A stretch of DNA of 64,000 bases from the NCBI GenBank assembly GCA_041396125.1, contig JAWKZG010000023.1, forward strand, positions 17,104 to 81,103. The letters are read 5' to 3'. The position numbers and the translations under genes are program-made. Position 1 is the stretch's first letter. Each line of letters opens with the position of its first letter. Below the pieces are notes generated by a model. That model worked only from the letters and a program-made list of their open reading frames with translations, was not told the DNA's origin and ran no database searches. The DNA is from JAWKZG01 sp041396125. GTDB lineage: Bacteria > Pseudomonadota > Gammaproteobacteria > Competibacterales > Competibacteraceae. Shown one piece after another: positions 19,712 to 29,678 of this stretch.

Positions 19712-22416
19712 ATGCCAATCACGTTTAAAGCGCTTGATACTACGCCCCGCCTGACGCTTTACCCGGCTTTGCTGGCACCGTTACTGGCGCTGCTGCTGAT
19801 AGGACTTCTCGACATCAGCGGTGGCATTACGCCGGTTAACGGCTTTATCTATGATCAAAGCGTGCGCCATTCCCTGTGGCGACCCGAGCAAAGCCCCGCC
19901 TTGTTGCTTGTGGCCGCCAGCGATGAATTGACTCAGGCATCCCCCGACCAGTGGCATCAAGCCTTGCAGCAACTTGCTGAACTGGGTGCCCGGCAGATTA
20001 TTTTTACCCGTGCGCCACCCTATGCCGATCGGGCTTTTTTTGAGCACGCAAGTACACTTAGGGCAATGTTCTGTTTGGCCGCCCGCTGACATCTGGCTTA
20101 TATGAAGCTGGCCCTTCAACCTCAGCGCATGGCCCGCGCTCCGGCCAGCGGGTTTGATCTGCTGTTTGGCGTGCTTGATTTTCCGCCCCGGCTGGCGACG
20201 GTATACCGCCAGCAAAATGCTGCTGTCAGGATCGCCGGGCAGACCTATCCCACGCTGGCCGTTGCTGCCGCCCGCCAACTCGGCATCGACATCGAGACGG
20301 CTTACCGGGTCAATTTTTACTGGTGGCCTTAACTGGCTGCCCAGCGTGACGACAGCACGACTGTTCGAGGACGGTCTGATCCCGGAACTGGTCAGGGGTC
20401 GTACTGTGCTGATCGAAACCGAGCGCTTATTACCCGTCTATCCCCTGCCCAACCTGACCGGCCAGGATATGCTCCGCTGGCTCAGTTCACGGGTTTTAGC
20501 TTATACATTGCTGGAGAACGCACAGATTCGGGTGCTGCCGAGCTGGTTGCGTGGCATCGCTGTTATCGGCGCGATACTGCTGGCGTTCATAGCCTTTCAG
20601 CATTTGAGCCTGGGCCTGTCGATTGCCACAACCCTGCCGCTGTTTGGCTTATGCTGGCTCGCGGCCTGGTTTATGCCGCCGTTCTGGCACTTGGCCACCC
20701 GTGACTGAAATCATGCTGGCGATAACTCTGACACTGCTGCTGGTCTTTCACCGCAAAGCACTGCTGCAGAAAATACGGTGTGCGCCAGATTAATACCCAG
20801 CTGACGGATATTCTGCATGAGCGGATCATTCCGGACAGGTTTCTTCGAGGCCGATAATCCCTGGCGTCAGATCACCCATATGGTGGAACAGTTTCTCAAT
20901 GTGGAATGCTGGATATTCCCGAACTGGCACACAACACATCATCTGCAGGAGCTGTACAGCCTGAACTGCAAGCTGGACGATATCGCCGAACGCCGTCGCG
21001 ATTACCGCCGCACCCCCTATTCCACCGCGCTGCAGGAAAACCTGCCGATCAGACTTGAGCACTCCTATCTTCGCAAGGTGCTGATCCAGCGCAAGTGCAA
21101 TATATGGCACCGCTGCGCTGCAGCGGCGAGCTACTCGGTTTCTGGGTTTTCGGGGTCGCGCCGGAAAGCGCCTCGCAAACGGCCAACTGGCTTAAACTTA
21201 TCCGCAGTTTTCAAACCCAGATCGCAGAGCTGCTTTATCATCGGCGCTACTGGCAGCAGGAAAACAACGCAATAGCCGGGTGCTGAACCGTTTTTCATGA
21301 CCGGGACTGGCAACGGCTCACAACAGCGGCTGCGCCAGTCGATCGATCTGCTGAGTCAGCGCCTGGACTATATGGAGCACATGCTGCACAGCCTGGATAA
21401 CGCCGCCATGCCGTACGACTTGTTTGGCCATCTGGTTTTCGCCAACCGGGCCATGTATGATCTGCTGAAATCGCAAGCCATTTCCGGTTATGACAACAGC
21501 GCGCTGGATTTACTGTGCCGCCTGCTCGATATTGATCAGGCGCAGGGCCGGAGATCCTGCATCAGGCTATCGTCTGAAAAAATCCGGCGCATTTCCCACT
21601 GCGACTTGGCTCGCAGGAAACACTGCATTATCTTTCTGTTACCGCTATCAGCCTGAGCGAGGAACAGAATCAAAATTGCACAGCGACATGCCGTTTCAGT
21701 CCTACGGCATTTTATTCGAACTTATCGATGCCTCCCGCATCAGCGAGTTCAGCAACCTGAAAGAACAGCTCACCAGCCGGCTCATCTACCGGGTTCGCAA
21801 TGATATGGAGAGCCTGACGCTGGGCATCGATATTCTGCAGCAGCCCAACGTCGCGCCCGCCCAGAAAGAACGCGCGCTAACCTTATTGAAAGCCAAACTG
21901 ACGGACAGTATGGACCTGATTCGGAAAACCCAGCGCCATCTGCAATTGGATTTACATACCCACCAGGTCGATTTTTATCCGGTGGAAAGTACCCGGGCGC
22001 TGAAACAGGCGCTCGAAACCGTGGCACCGACAATCGCTGAAAAACGCCTTAAACTCCAGCAACACCTGCCCGAAGTCGACAGTATTGTGGTCGCCGATGC
22101 GGATAAGCTGCCCCGCATCCTCAGCGCCTTGCTGCGAGTCCTGATTGAGGATTCCACCAGCGAGGGAACGCTCAACATCACCGGCAGCGAAAGCAGCGAT
22201 TATCTGAGTTTGCTGCTATCCAATACCGGTTTTGGGCTGCCGGATGAACAATTACAATATTATTTAACACAATCACAGGATCATAACGGCGATTCTGATT
22301 ATGCGGTATTGCAAAGCGGGATCATTCAGTTGAAACACTGGGGTGGCCAATTGCAGGCCCATAGCCAGATGGGAAAAGGCATTACTTTTACGCTGACGCT
22401 TAAAGTGTATATTTAA
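19712..22416 (+). pseudogene. CHASE2-domain sensor histidine kinase, broken by many frameshifts
   Basis: Fragments in all three frames join into one membrane sensor. They give a first helix (LLAPLLALLLIGLLDISGG), a CHASE2 extracellular domain (YDQSVRHSLWRPEQSPALLL; RIAGQTYPTLAVAAARQLGI; PELVRGRTVLIETE), and three closing membrane helices (GIAVIGAILLAFIAF and onward). A GAF/PAS-like middle (20.8-21.6 kb) and a kinase core to 22416 follow. Shifts are visible near 20060, 20110, 20320, 20710, 20790, 21110, 21280 and 21560. In the core the G-boxes survive as NTGFGLPDEQ and GKGITFTLTL, but the position expected for the phosphoacceptor His reads YRVRNDMESL with Arg. Thus even a repaired gene may not autophosphorylate in the usual way. 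A receiver gene follows 247 bases downstream. Confidence 0.72.
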
Positions 22417-22663
22417 AATGCGATATCTCCATAGTTACTAAGACGCTAAAATGCATTGTTATTTCTTGCTAATAGCCTAATTCCCATAGCTCACGGGCCG
22501 ATATAGGATGATGGTGTTTTTTTATAAACAATAGCCTGATTTAATATTAAATCGGCCCATTTTCACCTTCATTACCGGTTAAGCAGGCCGCTTGACGGTC
22601 CACAAATGGCTGACAGCATATGATTACTATTTTCTGTAACCCCACGCCTATGCTAGAGCAAGC

Positions 22664-23050
22664 ATGCTAGAGAAAAACCGTGTTCTGCTGGTGGAAGATG
22701 ACGCCATACTGCGTGAGCTGATGACACTGCTGCTCGAAGGACACGGTTATTTCGTGCATGCTGTCTGCCATGGCCGTGAAGCCGTGGACGTGCTGCGCGA
22801 CGATACCTACTTCGGGCTGATTCTGCTGGATATGATGATGCCGGAAATGAGCGGACTGCAGTTTCTGCAATGGTTGCGGGCGGAATGTCCGCAGCCGCTG
22901 CCGGTTCTGTGCATGACGGCCATGCTCAAGCCGTACGGGCGCGATGACGCTCTGCAGGCCGGTGCCAATGACATCATTTACAAGCCCGTCGACAGCGCAA
23001 CCCTTTTGCATAAAGTCGATACCATGATCGGGCAGTCAACAGCGCCCTGA
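22664..23050 (+). CDS. Single-domain response regulator (receiver)
   Basis: A 128-aa protein consisting only of a CheY-like receiver. The acidic pair E11-D12-D13, the phosphoacceptor D56 (LILLDMMMPEMSG), T85 (CMTAM) and K107 (IIYKPVD) are all in place, so it should accept phosphate. There is no output domain, so it must act through a protein partner. It starts 247 bases after the broken CHASE2 kinase and ends 5 bases before the PgsC-like gene, making it the first gene of the polymer operon. It may control that machine by direct contact. The 22417-22663 gap is AT-rich and is the likely promoter region of the operon. Confidence 0.9.
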   Translation: MLEKNRVLLVEDDAILRELMTLLLEGHGYFVHAVCHGREAVDVLRDDTYFGLILLDMMMPEMSGLQFLQWLRAECPQPLPVLCMTAMLKPYGRDDALQAGANDIIYKPVDSATLLHKVDTMIGQSTAP

Positions 23051-23055
23051 ACGCG

Positions 23056-26000
23056 GTGTCGTTTTTCCCGCTGGATATCTTTCCGGAAACAAGCCTGGCC
23101 AGTTCGGTCATCACAACCGTCTGGGTCGGCGTACTGGTGGTCGGCTTTTTCAATCTCCGCTTTGGCTGGGTACTGTCGGGCCTGGTCGTACCCGGTTATC
23201 TGGTGCCGCTGTTACTGACCAAGCCCTGGTCTGCCGGCATTGTAGTACTGGAAGCCATTGTCACTTATCTGCTGGTGCACGGCTTCTCGGAAAGACTGTC
23301 CCGGCTGGGCTACTGGTCCAGCCTGTTCGGGCGTGACCGATTCTTTGCGCTGATACTGGTAAGCGTCATTGTGCGGCTGGTTTCCGATGGCTGGCTGCTG
23401 CCTCTGGCGGGCGCTTACTGGCAAACCCATGTCGATGCGTTTTTTGATTACCGCAACAATTTGCAAAGCTTCGGCTTGATTATTATCTCGCTGCTGGCCA
23501 ACCAGTTCTGGAAACCGGGCCTGGGGCGCGGCCTGATCAGTTTGAGCATCACCGTTGGCCTGACCTATCTTATTGTCCGTTACGGACTGATGGAACTGAC
23601 CAATTTCACCATCAGTCGGGTCGGTTATCTCTATGAAGACCTCGCCTTTTCCGTACTTGCCAGCCCGAAAGCCTATATCATCCTGCTGACCACGGCCTTT
23701 GTCGCGTCGCGCATGAATCTGCGCTACGGCTGGGATTTCAACGGCATTCTGATCCCCTCCCTGCTGGCGCTGCAATGGTACCAACCCGGCAAGATACTGA
23801 CTTCGTTTGCCGAAGCTATTCTTATTTTATTGATCGCCAAGATTTTATTGCGAATGCGCCCGTTCAACCGCATGAATATTGAAGGGGCGCGCAAGCTGAT
23901 ATTTTTCTTTAATATCGGCTTCGCCTATAAAATGCTCCTGGGCTATACACTGCCTGTTCTGGCACCGGAATGGAAAGTTACCGATGCGTTCGGATTCGGG
24001 TATTTACTGTCTACCCTGATCGCTATCCGCATGCATGATCAGCACACCATTGCACGACTGCTGCGGGCAACCCTGCAGACCTCGCTCAGTGCCGCTCTGA
24101 TTGCCAGCGTCGTCGGCTTCGCCCTGACGTTAATTCCACAGCTCGGCAGCTGGCCCGGCAGTCTCCAGATCACCCCGACGGAATACACCGTCAAGCGCGT
24201 GACAGAACCGCTCGACACCGTCTTGCAAAACGATCTGATACGACTGTACCAACCTGCCACACAGCACAATGTATTGCGGCCGCTGGCGAGTGAAATCAAT
24301 GCCTTTGAAAACGCTGTCACACTCTTGCAACAAGCGTCTCCACCACAACAGCGAACCGCACAGGAAGACGCTGCAGCAGGTCTGCTGGCGCAGGCTCATT
24401 ACGAGCTTTGGGTTGTGTCCGGGCGCTATTATTATCTGCGTGAGCGCGAGCCTGCCCGCGGCTGGGGTATTTATCTGCTTGATCGCACCCTGCCACAGGG
24501 TTTACTGCTGTCAGTACCGGCCCCGCTGGAAGAGCCTCTGAGCGCCAGGGCTGCGTTACTGTTAATGCAGGATTTGCAGATTCGTGCCCTGGCTATCGGC
24601 GGCAGCCCACTCGATGCCAATACCGATGGTTCGGCCGATGTGTTGCGTTATCCGCAGTCATTGTTGCAGGCTTTTCATCGGGCTTTACCGCGCAATAACA
24701 CCTTGCAGTTGCGCACCAGCAATGGCCCGCACGCCGATACATTATGGGTTAAAGGGTTTCTGCCCGACAGCCTGGAATTGCGCCAGCTGCGCCCCTGGCT
24801 GACCGATCTGGCACTGCAGTGGGCCACTCCGGACACGCACAACAGACAACGTGAACTGTACCAGGGCGGTTTCGCGGAAATTTACCTGCGTCCCACCGAG
24901 CTGCGCTCCGCGATTGCCCGCCACTTAAGCCCGGCAGCCGGGCTGACTCAGGTCAGCGGCCCGCTGGCCATTGATGCGTATCTGCGCCAGGCGCTGCGGG
25001 AAGACAACATCCGGCTGGCAGCACGCGGCACCGATGCCTATCGCGCACCTAGCGCGACAGAACTGTATTATCTGGATCGAACCGTGTTCACGCCGCTCGC
25101 GAGGCTGCTGGCTGACATGGTGCAAACCGGCCCCTTACTGCAATACGCGCAAGACAGTCTGCAGGTTATTGCCGCCGCCGCGCAGCCGCTTGGTTATCGC
25201 CTGAGTCAATACACCGACCAGCGCAGCGGTGAGCAATTTCTGATTTTGAGCGAGCACCTCATCAGAGATGCCGCAATCGGCCCGCCCCGTTTTTGGGGAA
25301 CGTATGTATTTCGGCTTGGGCAAGCCGCTCCTTATCTGCTGGAAATTCCCCGCCCTCTGCTGGAACAAAATACGCTGGAATACGGGCTGGATTTATTCGA
25401 ACGGCTGCAGGCGCGGGTGGTACTGCTGGCCGGCACCCACCCCGAGGCCAATCTGGATAACAGCGCCAACCTCACTGCAACCAGCAGCCCGGCCAGTGTT
25501 TTCAATCTGGTCAACAAAGTGTTTCTGCGCGAGGCCGAGGCGGCCCCCTGGCTGGTCATCAGCACGCGCGCCTTTGCTAATCAGTCCGAACACGCTATTG
25601 AGGCCGATGCCTTGCTGTCCTATCTCGACAGCGACTTCGGTACCCAATTGTCGTCATCCCTGACTACCCAGGTGCTGGCGCTTTTGCAGGCTGGTGGAAT
25701 GCAGATCAGACAGGTACAGGGAGACCCCGCAACGGCTGGCTACGAAGCGCTGTTCTTACCGCAAGTACGTTATCTGGCGGCGACACGCAATAAGGGGTTC
25801 ATGACGCTGTGGTTGTCGCCACAGCTGCGAGCAAGTTATCGTGATCAGACCGATTACCGGGCGCAAGTCGATCAGTTCCAGGCTTTGGGACTGGCTGTCC
25901 TGAATGCCGATTTGTTTGATTACGCCGCCCCTCGCGTGATCGCTGCGCCACTGCCGGAGGCGCTGCTCGACGCAGTGCTGGCCTATATCGACAGTGCCGA

Positions 26001-26238
26001 TATCGTTATGCTGGATCGGCTGCAACGCGAGTGGCCGGCATGGCAGCCGCAATACCTGCTGGATACCGACTCTGGCATGGCTTTTCTGCTGCTGAGCGAT
26101 AGCACGGGACACCTTGGACTAATCGCGCAGCTCGCACCACGCAGTCAGACCCGTAAAGTCAGCCCGCTGGCGCAAGCCACCAGCGCTATAGCGGACTTTA
26201 AACAACAGCAGCAGGCGCTGCTCCATTTCCAGGACTGA
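23056..26238 (+). CDS. pgsC: Poly-gamma-glutamate synthesis PgsC/CapC-like membrane protein, tandemly duplicated and fused to a soluble domain pair
   Basis: A 1060-aa protein (GTG start). PgsC of Bacillus is about 149 aa; here two PgsC-like units lie in tandem. Unit 1 (about 20-180) has SGLVVPGYLVPLLLTKPW, GRDRFFALILVSVIVRLV and FGLIIISLLANQF. Unit 2 (about 205-370) has NGILIPSLLALQWYQPG, EGARKLIFFFNIGFAYKMLL and FGFGYLLSTLIAIRM. About ten membrane helices are expected. Residues 375-1060 are soluble and contain two related modules: one from GWGIYLLDRTLPQG (near 469) to ELRSAIARH, the other from FWGTYVFRLGQA (near 745) to LSPQLRASY. Both resemble the protein encoded at 28746 but lack its His residues. 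PgsC is thought to be the membrane part of the gamma-glutamyl polymerase, so this is probably the polymerase or channel core. It sits 5 bases after the receiver gene. Confidence 0.88.
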   Translation: MSFFPLDIFPETSLASSVITTVWVGVLVVGFFNLRFGWVLSGLVVPGYLVPLLLTKPWSAGIVVLEAIVTYLLVHGFSERLSRLGYWSSLFGRDRFFALILVSVIVRLVSDGWLLPLAGAYWQTHVDAFFDYRNNLQSFGLIIISLLANQFWKPGLGRGLISLSITVGLTYLIVRYGLMELTNFTISRVGYLYEDLAFSVLASPKAYIILLTTAFVASRMNLRYGWDFNGILIPSLLALQWYQPGKILTSFAEAILILLIAKILLRMRPFNRMNIEGARKLIFFFNIGFAYKMLLGYTLPVLAPEWKVTDAFGFGYLLSTLIAIRMHDQHTIARLLRATLQTSLSAALIASVVGFALTLIPQLGSWPGSLQITPTEYTVKRVTEPLDTVLQNDLIRLYQPATQHNVLRPLASEINAFENAVTLLQQASPPQQRTAQEDAAAGLLAQAHYELWVVSGRYYYLREREPARGWGIYLLDRTLPQGLLLSVPAPLEEPLSARAALLLMQDLQIRALAIGGSPLDANTDGSADVLRYPQSLLQAFHRALPRNNTLQLRTSNGPHADTLWVKGFLPDSLELRQLRPWLTDLALQWATPDTHNRQRELYQGGFAEIYLRPTELRSAIARHLSPAAGLTQVSGPLAIDAYLRQALREDNIRLAARGTDAYRAPSATELYYLDRTVFTPLARLLADMVQTGPLLQYAQDSLQVIAAAAQPLGYRLSQYTDQRSGEQFLILSEHLIRDAAIGPPRFWGTYVFRLGQAAPYLLEIPRPLLEQNTLEYGLDLFERLQARVVLLAGTHPEANLDNSANLTATSSPASVFNLVNKVFLREAEAAPWLVISTRAFANQSEHAIEADALLSYLDSDFGTQLSSSLTTQVLALLQAGGMQIRQVQGDPATAGYEALFLPQVRYLAATRNKGFMTLWLSPQLRASYRDQTDYRAQVDQFQALGLAVLNADLFDYAAPRVIAAPLPEALLDAVLAYIDSADIVMLDRLQREWPAWQPQYLLDTDSGMAFLLLSDSTGHLGLIAQLAPRSQTRKVSPLAQATSAIADFKQQQQALLHFQD

Positions 26239-26240
26239 CG

Positions 26241-28756
26241 ATGCGCCGCCTGGCCTGGTTATCTGTCTGCCTGGCGCACTGCTGGCGCTGACCGCCTGGT
26301 TACACCTGCACGAGATGCAGCCAGCTCCGCCAGCAGAAACGACCATTGCAACGCCGATGCAGCCGATTCCGGACGCGCTGCTGGCGCAAGCCACCATCCG
26401 TATTGCGTATACACTGCCTGTGCAGAACTGGCTGGAATTCAATCTGATCGGTAATGGTCAGGTCGTGCGCGTACTCAGCAACGCGGGGATTAGACCTGAC
26501 GCGCTGCTGTCGGCAGAGCCCGAATTCAGCTACACCCTTCGTTACCAGCTACTGGGCACGGAAAACCGCCTGCTAAGTGAACAGACGTATACTCACCGCA
26601 GCCAGGTCAGCGTGGTGCATGACGCCGCCAGCGGGCAGGACATCAACAGCTTGTTTTTCCTGGATGCCAGTGACCGGATCGCCGGCACACGCAGCTTTCT
26701 CATCACCCTGCCCACTGCTGCTCCGGCACGCACACTTCGCTTACAACTGGCAACCGCAGCTCCGGCTATCAACAGCATCGTTGTGCGGGCCTATCACCAG
26801 AATTACCCGCCGGAACAGCGTCTGGACACGCTCTGGCAGCGCCTCAGCTATGCCCGGCGGGAGTACCTCGCTGAACCCAGCGTGTATGCACCGGCACTGC
26901 TGAGTCAGCAGGAACGCCGCAATCTGGTGCGCCAGGAATGGGAACCACTCGGCCCGGAGGGCACACCCTCACAGGATTATTGTCCGCGCCAGCTGTATGT
27001 ACTGCGAGATCTTCCGGAAGGGAAAAACAGCACCACCCAGGACACACAGGCTGCCCCCGCCGGACTGCCTGTCGGGCCACAACAGGCTGGCGTCATAACC
27101 GTACCGGCTGGCGGCAGTGCGTTACAGTTGCAGATAGTAACCAACCCGATCCCCCCTTCCCCGACTGCAACAATGACAACATTGTCACTGTCATGGTATC
27201 CGGCCACTGCCTTGACAGCGCAAAGGCTCTCGTTTGATCCTGGCAGTGAGCAGGTTTTAAGCTTGCCGGCCATAGCACAGGGCGGTGTGCTGGAAGTCCT
27301 CAGTCCACAGGACTTAACACTGCGCGCTTTTCTGCAAATAGCCGACAGCCGGCTGGAGATCACGCCGCAGCCTCGCCTTATCCCGGCTTTCCAATTGGCA
27401 CCCGGCGAACAGCTGGACTATGCTGTCAAACAGAGCGGGAAGGAGGCTACGCCCATGCGGATTGACGTGCGACAACTGCTGCAGCCGGATCAGTTACCCC
27501 TGCGCGCCAGCCTTAATGCTGCAATCCTAAACTATGCATGGCTCGGTCCGGCAGACGCGCTTATCGAGCGGGGTGAAATCCGCCAGGCGCTGCTGCCTTC
27601 ACGCTATGATCGCCCGGCCAGTCGTGACCTGACAGGCAGATTAACCGAGCCCGGTCGAGCGTTCCTGCGCGCCCCGGCAACGGCACACCGGTTACGCTTG
27701 CACGCTGATCGCCCGCTGCTTATCAGCCTGTATACCCGCCCGCCGCAACTGGTGCATGCCTTGCAAATTCCAGAAGCCTACAGCGGCAGTGATCCAGGCT
27801 ACCGTGCCCAGCCGGCCTGGTTCTCGCGCCGGCCCGCCCGGTGGCGGGAGCTGATCCAATCCCGCCGGCAGGTATGGCTGACCCTGCAACAGCGTCCGCC
27901 GCAGGAGCGCCCCGAATTACTGACCGGGCAATATGAATTAATCGATTATCAGCCGCAGGGGCAATGGACCGGGCGTTATCTGCTCACACCACGACAGTCG
28001 GGATCTGCCCTGCAGGAATGGTCCAGAGCGGTCGTGTATCGTCAATTGGAAGCTAATCAAACTCATACATTGCAACTCAGCGGTCCGCCCGCGCAGCCGA
28101 AACTGACGCCAACACTGCTGTATCAGCGTCCGCAGGCGTCGCCGTTTGCCATCACGCTTTATGTGGACGGCAAAAAGCGGCTAACCTCCCGTCTGGCTGG
28201 TCGCCGTGGTCAGCTACAACTGCCGCCTATGGCACCGGGGCAACATACCCTGCGCCTGCAAACCAGCAGCCCCGGACAGTGGCTGTTGAACTATGCCGGT
28301 ACCGAGCCGCCTGCCTTTACCAAACGCCTGAGCTACCGGCTCGACCGGCAGGCGCTGCAATTCAAATACCGCAAGCAAAGCGCAGAGGATGAAGTGCTCA
28401 GTTTGCGCTGGCATGCCGACACAGCGAATCAGGGCCGCAGCCAGTTGCGGGTCAGCGTGCAAGGCCCGGCAGCAGCTGGCACGGGGCCATTCCCCCACTG
28501 GACGCTGCGCGAACGCCGTTATCATGTGGCTGCCAGCAGCGGTCCACCGAGCATGGTTTCAGGTACGCAGGATCAATGGACCGACAGCGGTCAGACTTTT
28601 TTTCTGCCGCTGGGCAGCGATCTTGCAGCCGGCGAGTACCTGATTCGACTGGCTCTGCAGCAGGGTCCGCCAGGCTATATCAGCGTATACCGCCTGCAAG
28701 CCGGTGTGTTTGCAGAACGCCGGCTCAGCGTGGAGCAGTTATTCAATGATCAGTAA
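26241..28756 (+). CDS. Membrane-anchored periplasmic all-beta protein of the polymer operon (start region frameshifted)
   Basis: About 838 aa. The ATG at 26241, two bases after the PgsC stop, encodes MRRLAWLSVCLA, and one base must be restored near 26273 to continue as ALLALTAWLHLHEMQPAP, a perfect signal anchor. Without repair the first usable start in frame is the ATG at 26315, which removes the anchor. The rest is beta-rich with no recognised family, including repeated strands such as LQLQIVTNPIPP and APGQHTLRLQTSSPGQWLLN. A segment LQLSGPPAQPKLTP resembles the GPxxLRxD motif of the outer-membrane partner at 29675. By position and predicted location it would bridge the PgsC core and the outer-membrane protein. 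Function unknown. Confidence 0.7.
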
Positions 28757-29678
28757 GCGCAAAACGGCCTTGCTCACCCTCTGGATCGCGCTTTGGAGCA
28801 ACACCAGCTCCGGTGCCGGCGTGGATCAGGCAGAACCCGCTGACCTCATCCAGCGTTTGTGGACTGAAAGCCGCAGTCCGGTTTATCAGGCACCCAATCT
28901 GCAGCAACTGAATCAGGCCCAGGCGCTATTCGAACAGACCTTGCGTACCAGCGACCCTCTGCAAAATCTGGACAAATGGAACGCGCTGGGGTTTGAGCTG
29001 CTACCGATCCCGTCTGCTGCAAGCAGCACCGGCGACATGGTTGTGTTGCGCGAGATGCCGGGGCAGCAGCGCGGCTGGGGCTTTTTTCTGTTCAATCCGG
29101 GTGCGCCGCAGCGCTGGATTTTGCAGGCTCCGCACAGCATCAGCGATCTGCATACCGGTCAGATTGCTGCCCAATTAAGCGCCAGCGGCCGGTTCTGGGC
29201 GGGTGCCTGGAATACCGTACCAAGGCATTACCGTAACCCGGTGGACCCGAGCGCCAGCGCCGATCTGGCACATCGGCAAGACAGCCTGTTGTTGCGCTTC
29301 ACCCAGGCCGCGCTGACCGTGCAGCCGCAACTGACCGTGCTGCAATTGCATGGCTTTGCAAGTGCCAAACGGCGCACCGTGCAGGCAGCCCGATCTGCCG
29401 CTATTATCAGTCCGGGACAAAACACCCGGCAAGCCCTGAGCACGGCTTTCAGCCAGTGTCTGAACGACCGTCTGGCACAGCCGATTTTACTCTTCCCGCG
29501 CGATACCAAAGAACTAGGCGGCACCACCAATACCATTGCGCGCTGGTTGCGCAGTCAGAACCGGTCACGCTTCGTGCATTTTGAAATGGCGCTCGGTTTG
29601 CGCCAGCAACTGCGCCGCGACAGCGCCTTTCGCACACTCTTGCTGGATTGTCTGGAACAGGCCGACAGCGCACTATGA
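28746..29678 (+). CDS. Exported hydrolase-like protein of the polymer operon
   Basis: A 310-aa protein with a signal peptide (KTALLTLWIALWSNTSSGAG). The ATG at 28746 overlaps the upstream gene by 11 bases. The central part has GWGFFLFNPG near residue 108, then QAPHSISDLHTGQIAAQLSA, LQLHGFASAK near 199 and RFVHFEMALGLRQQL near 275. A spaced His/Glu set of this kind (PHS...LHT, HGF, HFE) recalls the zinc sites of poly-gamma-glutamate hydrolase and N-formylglutamate amidohydrolase families. That similarity is from memory and is weak. The same module, without the His residues, appears twice in the C-terminal half of the PgsC fusion. It is likely to trim or release the polymer in the periplasm. 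ATGA overlap links it to the next gene. Confidence 0.65.
   Translation: MISKRKTALLTLWIALWSNTSSGAGVDQAEPADLIQRLWTESRSPVYQAPNLQQLNQAQALFEQTLRTSDPLQNLDKWNALGFELLPIPSAASSTGDMVVLREMPGQQRGWGFFLFNPGAPQRWILQAPHSISDLHTGQIAAQLSASGRFWAGAWNTVPRHYRNPVDPSASADLAHRQDSLLLRFTQAALTVQPQLTVLQLHGFASAKRRTVQAARSAAIISPGQNTRQALSTAFSQCLNDRLAQPILLFPRDTKELGGTTNTIARWLRSQNRSRFVHFEMALGLRQQLRRDSAFRTLLLDCLEQADSAL

Noticed and set aside
23212..23784. 190-codon minus-strand frame inside the PgsC gene
   Set aside because: Gln-rich antisense translation typical of a hydrophobic coding strand, with no independent signals.
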